The translations under genes and the position numbers were made by a program. Positions 1-5,636 of a stretch of DNA of 10,452 nucleotides are shown piece after piece. The notes beneath the pieces were generated by a model. It was not told the origin of the DNA and did no database searches. It worked only from the letters and a program-made list of their open reading frames with translations. Position 1 is the stretch's first letter. The number at the start of each line of letters is the position of its first letter. The DNA is from an uncultured Clostridia bacterium (GTDB lineage Bacteria > Bacillota > Clostridia > Oscillospirales > Ruminococcaceae), in the NCBI GenBank assembly GCA_946183095.1, contig CAMHBE010000043.1, positions 1 through 10,452 on the forward strand. The letters are read 5' to 3'.

Positions 1-126
1 TGCCGAGCTTATTTTCGGGAGTATCGTCTGCGGTATGGCTGTGAATTCCGTCACATACCACCAGAGAGCTATGATGACAACAGGGACGATAAGTCCGAGC
101 AGTATCGCAGTTATGTTCTTTTTCAT
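1..126 (-). CDS. ABC transporter permease, nitrate/sulfonate/taurine type (N-terminal part)
   Basis: Reading leftward from the ATG at 126-124, 42 codons are open to the window edge, so only the N-terminus is present. It begins MKKNITAILLGL, followed by a hydrophobic helix (about residues 5-24) ending in LWWYVTEF. After that comes a short segment with ILPKISSA. A single helix closing in a W-W/W-Y pair, followed by a 'lpPsPs'-like proline-serine segment, is the usual start of SsuC/TauC-type inner-membrane permeases, which work with an ATPase and a solute-binding lipoprotein. The ATG has an AGGAGA Shine-Dalgarno 8 nt upstream and its own promoter. It diverges from a TetR-family gene that may control it. 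The substrate cannot be told from this fragment; sulfonates, nitrate and thiamine precursors are all possible. The family call rests on a short stretch and is moderately sure. Confidence 0.62.
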   Translation of the reverse strand, partial: MKKNITAILLGLIVPVVIIALWWYVTEFTAIPQTILPKISSA

Positions 127-134
127 TTTATATG

Positions 135-140
135 TCTCCT
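135..140 (-). promoter_or_regulatory. Ribosome binding site of the ABC permease
   Basis: On the minus strand AGGAGA lies 8 nt before the ATG at 126. It is a strong Shine-Dalgarno and fixes the start of the partial permease, since no other in-frame start with a ribosome site is nearby. Confidence 0.7.
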
Positions 141-201
141 TTTTTCAGGTGCGTCCGGCATAACACAGCAAACATATAGATAATATATGATTGCTGCTCG
201 C

Positions 202-230
202 GTTATATCCGCAAAAGCCGTTTTTGTCAA
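202..230 (-). promoter_or_regulatory. Sigma-A-type promoter for the leftward ABC transporter operon
   Basis: On the minus strand a perfect -35 TTGACA (230-225) is followed after exactly 17 nt by TATAAC (207-202) as the -10. Transcription should start near 195, giving a leader of about 69 nt before the permease ATG. Downstream of the predicted start, CATATA (173-178) and TATATG (184-189) form a short AT-rich inverted repeat with a 5-nt spacer. This could be an operator half-site pair but is weak. Confidence 0.72.
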
Positions 231-399
231 TAACCAAAATAAAACTTTGTAGGTTATTACATTGTTTAATGATCCTGCATAAATCTTTTCGTTCAAAAAA
301 ATCATAATATTCCTATATGTATTCAGAACAAATATTTATTTCCTATAATTCAATAAATGCGGTATCAGATATCGGCAGGATTTTATATTATCAATTCTA

Positions 400-428
400 T
401 TGACAAATTCCGGACCATATGATAAAAT
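400..428 (+). promoter_or_regulatory. Sigma-A-type promoter of the tetR gene
   Basis: A perfect TTGACA (400-405) is followed by a 17-nt spacer and TAAAAT (423-428). The expected transcription start is near 435, which places the ATG at 419 inside the promoter and upstream of the message. The true start of the TetR protein must therefore be further down, at 473. The promoter may also drive the three signalling genes, because no clear promoter is seen in the 94-nt gap before them. Confidence 0.75.
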
Positions 429-439
429 GTTTATCAAAT
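417..439. promoter_or_regulatory. Candidate operator overlapping the tetR -10 box
   Basis: TGATAAA (420-426) and TTTATCA (430-436) are perfect 7-bp inverted arms around a 3-nt centre. The symmetry extends two more pairs outward after one mismatch, giving 23 bp. It lies over the -10 hexamer and the predicted transcription start, where a bound TetR dimer would block RNA polymerase. Family knowledge makes self-repression likely, but the site is AT-rich and assignment to this regulator is inference. Confidence 0.45.
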
Positions 440-458
440 ATAGACAATGGATCATCAA

Positions 459-465
459 AAGGCGG
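459..465 (+). promoter_or_regulatory. Ribosome binding site deciding the tetR start
   Basis: AAGGCGG lies 7 nt before the ATG at 473. The upstream in-frame ATG at 419 has no comparable site and lies between the -35 and -10 boxes, so the start at 473 is preferred. Confidence 0.65.
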
Positions 466-472
466 TAAGAGT

Positions 473-1120
473 ATGTGGAGCAGGGAATTTGATGCGGAAC
501 TGATGGCTGCAAGGCGGACGGTTCTGCTTGAAAAAGGATTTGAGATCTTTACAAAGAGAGGCATAGAGTCCGTATCTATGCAGAACATCGCTGACGCGGC
601 AGGCTGCGGGATAGCAACACTTTACCGTTATTTCGATAAAAAACAGGGTTTTGTGATAGAGGTAGCTACAAAAAAATGGAATGAGATCCGGGAACTGGAC
701 AGCAAGAGGCGTGAGGAAGCAAACATTGACGGCATGACAGCGGCGGAAATCCTCGAATTCTACCTTGACGGATTTCTGATGCTGTACCGTGAGAAAAAGG
801 ATCTTCTGCGTTTCAATCAGATGTTCAATATGTATGTGGAAGGGGCAGGGATAGAAAAAAACGCTCTTGAAACATACTATGGCATGATAGAAAATTTCGG
901 AGAGTACTGCCGTATGATATATGAGCGGGCAAAGACGGATAAGACAGTCCGCACCGACATACCGGAAACAGAAATGTTCTCAACAACGCTCCATCTCATG
1001 CTTGCGGCGGTCACAAGATACGCGGTGGGGCTTGTATATAAGCCGGAAACGGGATCTGACGATATGAAGGAGCTTGAAACGCTCAAAGCTATGATGCTTG
1101 CGATGTACAGGCAGGTATGA
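473..1120 (+). CDS. TetR/AcrR family transcriptional regulator
   Basis: The 215-residue product has the usual TetR length (about 190-220). The N-terminal DNA-binding domain spans about residues 12-62, with the helix-turn-helix at roughly 34-54: VSMQNIADAAG, then GIATLYRYF, then the K-K-Q-G turn. This is the standard T-x-x-x-I-A-x-x-A-G-x-x-x-x-x-x-Y-x-x-F pattern of the family. The remaining all-helical part is the ligand-binding and dimer domain. It is rich in Met, Tyr and Phe (for example LLRFNQMFNMYVEG) but gives no ligand identity. I chose the start at 473 over the in-frame ATG at 419 because the latter lies inside the promoter. The gene diverges from an ABC permease, the classic layout for local repression, and precedes the c-di-GMP/kinase genes by 94 nt in the same direction. 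Control of either neighbour is inference. Confidence 0.88.
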   Translation: MWSREFDAELMAARRTVLLEKGFEIFTKRGIESVSMQNIADAAGCGIATLYRYFDKKQGFVIEVATKKWNEIRELDSKRREEANIDGMTAAEILEFYLDGFLMLYREKKDLLRFNQMFNMYVEGAGIEKNALETYYGMIENFGEYCRMIYERAKTDKTVRTDIPETEMFSTTLHLMLAAVTRYAVGLVYKPETGSDDMKELETLKAMMLAMYRQV

Positions 1121-1214
1121 AACGTGACAGTTCAGGAGAGATTTATGTAACTGCATGACGCAGTAAAGAAGGCTCCCGAAACAGACAGCAGCTTGTTTCA
1201 GAAAGGATTGCTAT
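1121..1214 (+). other. Short leader between tetR and the signalling genes
   Basis: No strong promoter or T-run terminator is seen here. Two small inverted repeats are present. One is ACTGC/GCAGT (1150-1154 and 1160-1164, 5-nt loop); the other is GAAACA/TGTTTC (1178-1183 and 1194-1199), ending 2 nt before the ribosome site AAAGGA (1202-1207) of the next gene. A ribosome site AGGAG (1134-1138) is followed 6 nt later by ATG TAA (1145-1150), a start directly followed by a stop. The pattern fits read-through from tetR, possibly with local control of translation, but all parts are weak. Confidence 0.35.
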
Positions 1215-3575
1215 ATGGAAAAGTGGGTAATAGTTGTTGATGATGACATCTTAAATCTGAAGGTAGCAGGATATATACTAAGCCGGAACGATATGCGCGT
1301 TACGTCTTTGAGTTCGGGCGAGGAGCTTCTTGACTGCGTAGCCGTGAACGGCACACCCGATCTGATACTGCTTGACATAAGCATGCCGGAAATGGACGGA
1401 TTCGAGGCGCTCGCAAAGCTGCGCGAGACTGAAAAGGCAAACGGGTGGGAGGAGACCCCGGTCGTTTTTCTTACCGCTGCCGAGGGTGCAGACACCGAGA
1501 CTCACGGATTTGAAGCCGGCGTATCGGATTACATAAAAAAACCGTTTGTTCCGGAAGTATTTCTGCGCCGCATAAACAATGTCTTATCAAAGCAGGAAAA
1601 AATGCTGACCTTCAAGAACGAGGCGACGATCGACAAACTCACGGGCTTTCTGAACAAGGGAGCTGCCGGCGTGGAATATTCACGGCTGTGTTCATCGGAA
1701 CCGGGCTGTCTGCTGATGATCGACCTTGATTCGTTCAAACTTGTAAATGATATCTACGGTCATGAGACCGGCGATGAGGTGCTGATAAGCTTTTCGCGGA
1801 TAGTTTCCGCCGCTCTTCCGAAAGAGAGCAGGGTGGCAAGGTTCGGCGGCGACGAGTTTGTTTCATTCTGCCCGGAAAAGCTCAGCCATGAAAAGCTTTC
1901 GGAGATCACGGCGAAAATAAATGAGGACATGATAAGAGACGCAAAGAGGCTTATGGGTGAAGATATGCAGATACCTATCGGCGCGTCGATAGGAGCTGTG
2001 GCGGTGCCGGATCACGGCAACGACTATGATTCTCTTCTGAAGCTTGCGGACAAGGCGCTTTACAGCGTAAAGCGGCACGGAAAACATGGCTGTGCGCTGT
2101 ACAGCGCAGATGATTTCCCGGATGATGAAGAAAATGATATCCTTGATATCCACAGTGTTTCGGAGATACTCGGCGAACGCTCTATACCGAATGTCGCATT
2201 GCAGCTCGACAGCGAATCTTTCGCGTATGTTTACAGATATGTGATGAGGTACATCATACGCAATAACCGGACAGCCTGCAAAGTGATGTTTACGCTGTCC
2301 CGGAACGCGGGTACTGATGAGGACGAATACAAGGAGCTTTGTACCGAATTCGGAAATCATATAAGGGAATCTCTGCGGAAATCCGACATTTTCATGCGAA
2401 ACCGCTCGGACAGGTATTTTGTGTTTCTCACAGATGTCCGCAGGGAAGCGATGGAAAAGGTCATCGGCAATCTTCTCCGCAGCTGGTGTGAGCTGCACGG
2501 CGACAAGCTCCTTGCGTCGTTTGAAACGGAGTTCATCGGCAGCACGGACGATCATGTGAAGCATTCCGACAAGATCAGCATAGCTGTTGTTGATGACGAT
2601 TACCCGAATCTGCGCATGGCAGAACATATATTGAACAAAGCAGGATACGGTGTCACCACGTTCAGATCCGGTCAGGCTCTGCTTGATCATGTCGAAAAAA
2701 GCATTCCCGATCTTATTCTTCTCGATATAATAATGCCCGACATGGACGGATTTGAAACAATTATAAAGCTCCGCAGCATGGAGCGGGAAATATCGGAGAT
2801 ACCGGTAATATTCCTTACCGCCGATGATAATACGGAGTCGGAGAGCAAAGGTCTTTCCCTCGGCGCTATGGATTTTATCAAAAAGCCGTTTGCGCCGGAG
2901 ATCTTTCTGCTCCGTGTAAGGCATACTATTGAGCTGACTACCCTTCAGCGCTCTCTTAGCGCTGAAGTGGAGCGCAAAACCGGTGAGAACAGAGCTTTGT
3001 TTCTGCACGTTGTAAAGTCTCTTGCCGACGCGATCGACGCAAAGGATACCTATACAAACGGACATTCCGGCAGAGTCGCGGAGTATTCAATGGATATAGC
3101 AAGGCGCGCTGGATATCCGGCGCAGCGGCAGAGCGACATCTATATGATGGGACTTCTGCATGATGTAGGAAAGATTGGTATTCCCGACGCTGTGATCAAC
3201 AAGCCTGCTCGTCTCACAGACGAAGAATATGAGATCATCAAGACCCACCCGGTAATGGGCGCACGGATACTGAAAAATATACAGGAGATGCCGAAGCTTG
3301 CGACAGGTGCAAGGTGGCATCATGAGCGCTATGACGGCAGAGGCTATCCGGACGGTCTGAAAGGCGGCGATATTCCCGAGGAAGCAAGGATAATCGCCGT
3401 AGCAGATGCTTACGACGCTATGACGAGCCGCAGAAGCTACCGTGATGTGATGTCTCAGGAAAAAGTCCGCAGCGAGATCGAAAAAGGAAGAGGTACACAG
3501 TTTGACCCGAGGTTTGCGGACATAATGCTCGCAATGATAGACGAAGATGTGGATTATAAAATGAGAGAGGTGTGA
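1215..3575 (+). CDS. REC-GGDEF-(degenerate GGDEF)-REC-HD-GYP bifunctional c-di-GMP response regulator
   Basis: This 786-aa soluble protein has start ATG 1215 with AAAGGA 7 nt upstream. Domains: REC1 about 3-122 (acidic pair D9-D11, phospho-acceptor D54, T87, K109); GGDEF about 130-298 with an intact GGDEF motif at 211-215 and DxLTG at 140-144, so diguanylate cyclase activity is expected. The inhibitory RxxD site is absent (P-K-E-S at 202-205). Residues about 325-445 resemble a decayed GGDEF domain, with R-S-D-R-Y where the motif should be. REC2 spans about 453-572 (D460-D462, D504, T535, K557) and is clearly a paralogue of REC1. HD-GYP spans about 592-780 with H649-D650, H678, H702-H703 and G710-Y711-P712, all as in active c-di-GMP phosphodiesterases. 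One polypeptide thus carries both opposing activities, each beside a receiver. It is probably the output of the two kinases downstream. Activity of each domain is inferred from motifs only. Confidence 0.92.
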   Translation: MEKWVIVVDDDILNLKVAGYILSRNDMRVTSLSSGEELLDCVAVNGTPDLILLDISMPEMDGFEALAKLRETEKANGWEETPVVFLTAAEGADTETHGFEAGVSDYIKKPFVPEVFLRRINNVLSKQEKMLTFKNEATIDKLTGFLNKGAAGVEYSRLCSSEPGCLLMIDLDSFKLVNDIYGHETGDEVLISFSRIVSAALPKESRVARFGGDEFVSFCPEKLSHEKLSEITAKINEDMIRDAKRLMGEDMQIPIGASIGAVAVPDHGNDYDSLLKLADKALYSVKRHGKHGCALYSADDFPDDEENDILDIHSVSEILGERSIPNVALQLDSESFAYVYRYVMRYIIRNNRTACKVMFTLSRNAGTDEDEYKELCTEFGNHIRESLRKSDIFMRNRSDRYFVFLTDVRREAMEKVIGNLLRSWCELHGDKLLASFETEFIGSTDDHVKHSDKISIAVVDDDYPNLRMAEHILNKAGYGVTTFRSGQALLDHVEKSIPDLILLDIIMPDMDGFETIIKLRSMEREISEIPVIFLTADDNTESESKGLSLGAMDFIKKPFAPEIFLLRVRHTIELTTLQRSLSAEVERKTGENRALFLHVVKSLADAIDAKDTYTNGHSGRVAEYSMDIARRAGYPAQRQSDIYMMGLLHDVGKIGIPDAVINKPARLTDEEYEIIKTHPVMGARILKNIQEMPKLATGARWHHERYDGRGYPDGLKGGDIPEEARIIAVADAYDAMTSRRSYRDVMSQEKVRSEIEKGRGTQFDPRFADIMLAMIDEDVDYKMREV

Positions 3576-3578
3576 CGT

Positions 3579-5636
3579 ATGCGCGGAAGGGATCTTGAAA
3601 CATCATTTCACATGATCTTACTCGGTATGTTTTCCGTGATGACGGTGGTGTTTGATATAATAATCGTACTGTCACAGTGGGAACTTCCGGCTATACCCAT
3701 CATAACCGGTGCGTGCGCTTTATGCTGGGTGATGCATTTTACGGACACGGGAAAGCCCGCGATCAGGCTGTACCTGTATATCATCGTCATTCTCGGAGTT
3801 CTGATGTTCTATGCTCTTCACGGCATACCCATAACCGATATACCGATATTACTGTGCCTGCTTATAGTTATACTCTCGCGGCAGAATGATGTCAAGCTTG
3901 TTCTGCTGACGGCTCTGTCATACCCTATATACATCGCCGTGAATGTTTTTATAACCGGATATCTGAATGCCGATACCTCAACTACGGTCTATTCAAGAAT
4001 AGCTCTCGGGATCTTCTGCCTTTCGTTCGCGGCGGGGATAGCCGTATATTTTATCCTGATCGGCCGCAAGAACGGGAATGAAAAGGACGAACTGCGCCGG
4101 GAAGCGGAAGACGCTAAAAATGATACAAAGCAGTTTCTTGCCAATATGTCCCACGAGCTCAGAACGCCCATAAACGTGATCTGCGGACTGAGCGAGCTGA
4201 TGCTTGACGCAGGTCTTCCGGAAAAATACAGTGATGACCTGTACGCGCTGTACAGTGCCGGAAAGCGCATACAGCGCCAGATAAGCGACATACTTATATT
4301 CTCCGAACTTCAGACTGACCGTTTCCGTATCGCGGAAAGCGAGTACGAGCCGGAGTCAGTGATCTATGACACGATACGGAACGTTTTTACCAAGTCATAC
4401 ATAGGCGCGGATTTTGCAGTCGATTTATCTCCTGCCGTACCGCGTGTGCTTATCGGCGATGCAAAGCGTCTCCGCAAGATACTCGAATGTCTGCTTGACA
4501 ACGCGGTGAAATTCACGGAGTCCGGCGGCGGATATCTTTATATCAGCTCCCGTCCGCTGGGAGATGATATCAACCTCAATATAGACGTATATGATACGGG
4601 CGTGGGCATCGAGAACAAATACAGGAACCGCCTGTTCAGCGGCACTTTTGCAGCCGATGACAGCACCGAGCGGCGCAGGGGCGGGCTTGGTCTCGGACTT
4701 GCGATAGTCCACGGGATAGTGCGTTCAATGCACGGTTTTGTAAAACTTGAAAGCAGCGGCAAGGGGACCCATGTTCACGTCACCGTTCCGCAGAAAGTGG
4801 CTGACCGGACGTGCTGCATAGGCATCTCCGGCGCGGGAAAATACCATGCGGTATGCTGGTTTGACAGGTCGAAATACGCGCGTCGCGAAGTGGGAGAGTA
4901 CTATTACAAGACAGTGGATCATGTCCATGAAGAACTGGGCGTTGACGTAACGGTCGTGACCTCGCTGGCACAGCTCAGAGAACGGGCGGAAAAGGGCGGC
5001 GTAACGCACATTTTTATTGCCGAAGCCGAATATGGCAGTGACCCGTCATATTTTGAAAGGATCGCAAAGCAATGCTGGGTATGCGTATTTTCCGGGGGGC
5101 AGTTCACGCTTCCCGCCGACAGTTCTGTCAGCATCATCAGAAAGCCTGTGTATCTTCCGGCGGTAGTGGGCTTCTTAAAGCGATCCGGTCCCGGAGCGCA
5201 GACCGCAAGAATGGACGTTGAGACCGAAGAGGAGCTGTCCCGTCTGCCGTCCGGTAAGAAGGCTCTTGTGGTGGACGACGAGCCGATGAACATAATGGTG
5301 GCAAAGGGCATGCTGCAAAGGTTCGGATTAAGAGTATTTTCGGCGGCGAGCGGTCCGGAGGCTATCGGTATATGCAGCTCCGAGAACATTGATATCATAT
5401 TTATGGATCACATGATGCCGGATATGAACGGTACGGACGCTATGAGAGCGATACGGAATTTGAGCGGCGGCTATTACAGGCACAGACCGATAGTGGCGCT
5501 TACCGCCAACGCCATGAGCGGCGCGAGGGACTATTTCCTCAGTATGGGCTTTGACGGATTCCTTTCAAAGCCGGTATCCATGAAAAATATGCACAGAGTT
5601 CTGGAACAATTTTTGCGGGAGGACACAGATGAGTGA
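3579..5636 (+). CDS. Membrane hybrid histidine kinase (6 TM-HisKA-HATPase-pseudoREC-REC)
   Basis: The ATG lies 3 nt after the previous stop, with AGAGAGG 8 nt upstream inside the preceding gene, so translation is probably coupled. The 685-aa product starts with about six hydrophobic helices (roughly 12-31, 36-54, 64-81, 84-100, 105-126, 140-162). There is no sizeable external loop, so it may sense within the membrane; I do not recognise the sensor family. A short charged coil leads to HisKA with H192 in SHELRTP. The ATPase domain has N308 (LLDNAVKF), D339-T-G-V-G and a G-L-G-L-G lid at 369-373. Residues about 408-545 look like a receiver that lost its phospho-site (β3 reads IFIAEAE at 478-484) but kept K522-P523. 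The C-terminal REC (about 560-680) is intact: D-D-E, D610 in FMDHMMP, LTANAM, LSKP. It overlaps the next gene by 8 nt. Confidence 0.9.
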   Translation: MRGRDLETSFHMILLGMFSVMTVVFDIIIVLSQWELPAIPIITGACALCWVMHFTDTGKPAIRLYLYIIVILGVLMFYALHGIPITDIPILLCLLIVILSRQNDVKLVLLTALSYPIYIAVNVFITGYLNADTSTTVYSRIALGIFCLSFAAGIAVYFILIGRKNGNEKDELRREAEDAKNDTKQFLANMSHELRTPINVICGLSELMLDAGLPEKYSDDLYALYSAGKRIQRQISDILIFSELQTDRFRIAESEYEPESVIYDTIRNVFTKSYIGADFAVDLSPAVPRVLIGDAKRLRKILECLLDNAVKFTESGGGYLYISSRPLGDDINLNIDVYDTGVGIENKYRNRLFSGTFAADDSTERRRGGLGLGLAIVHGIVRSMHGFVKLESSGKGTHVHVTVPQKVADRTCCIGISGAGKYHAVCWFDRSKYARREVGEYYYKTVDHVHEELGVDVTVVTSLAQLRERAEKGGVTHIFIAEAEYGSDPSYFERIAKQCWVCVFSGGQFTLPADSSVSIIRKPVYLPAVVGFLKRSGPGAQTARMDVETEEELSRLPSGKKALVVDDEPMNIMVAKGMLQRFGLRVFSAASGPEAIGICSSENIDIIFMDHMMPDMNGTDAMRAIRNLSGGYYRHRPIVALTANAMSGARDYFLSMGFDGFLSKPVSMKNMHRVLEQFLREDTDE

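Larger units (their letters stand above)
127..472. other. Divergent intergenic control region
   Basis: This AT-rich gap of 346 bases separates the leftward permease from the rightward tetR gene. It holds one promoter facing each way (202-230 minus, 400-428 plus), the two ribosome sites and a palindrome on the rightward -10. Between the two -35 boxes (231-399) no coding sequence, hairpin with T-run or known riboswitch is seen. The only other symmetry noted is a 15-bp near-palindrome at 360-374 (7-bp arms, one mismatch), 25 nt before the rightward -35. It might be a further protein-binding site. Confidence 0.6.

Noticed and set aside
419..472. N-terminal extension of the TetR protein from the ATG at 419
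   Set aside because: The ATG falls between the -35 and -10 boxes of a consensus promoter and lacks a ribosome site. The ATG at 473 has AAGGCGG at the right distance.
1150..1164. Intrinsic terminator after tetR
   Set aside because: The stem is only 5 bp and is followed by AAAGAA, not by a T-run.
1121..1214. c-di-GMP riboswitch ahead of the c-di-GMP gene
   Set aside because: The gap is only 94 nt and shows none of the conserved blocks of the GEMM-I class; the two hairpins are short and unrelated.
1863..3065. Long open frame of 400 codons on the minus strand
   Set aside because: It lies entirely opposite the REC/GGDEF/HD-GYP gene, has no recognisable motifs, and its residues (rich in Arg, His, Tyr, Ile) look like the mirror of the coding strand. 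The plus-strand reading has intact domain motifs throughout.
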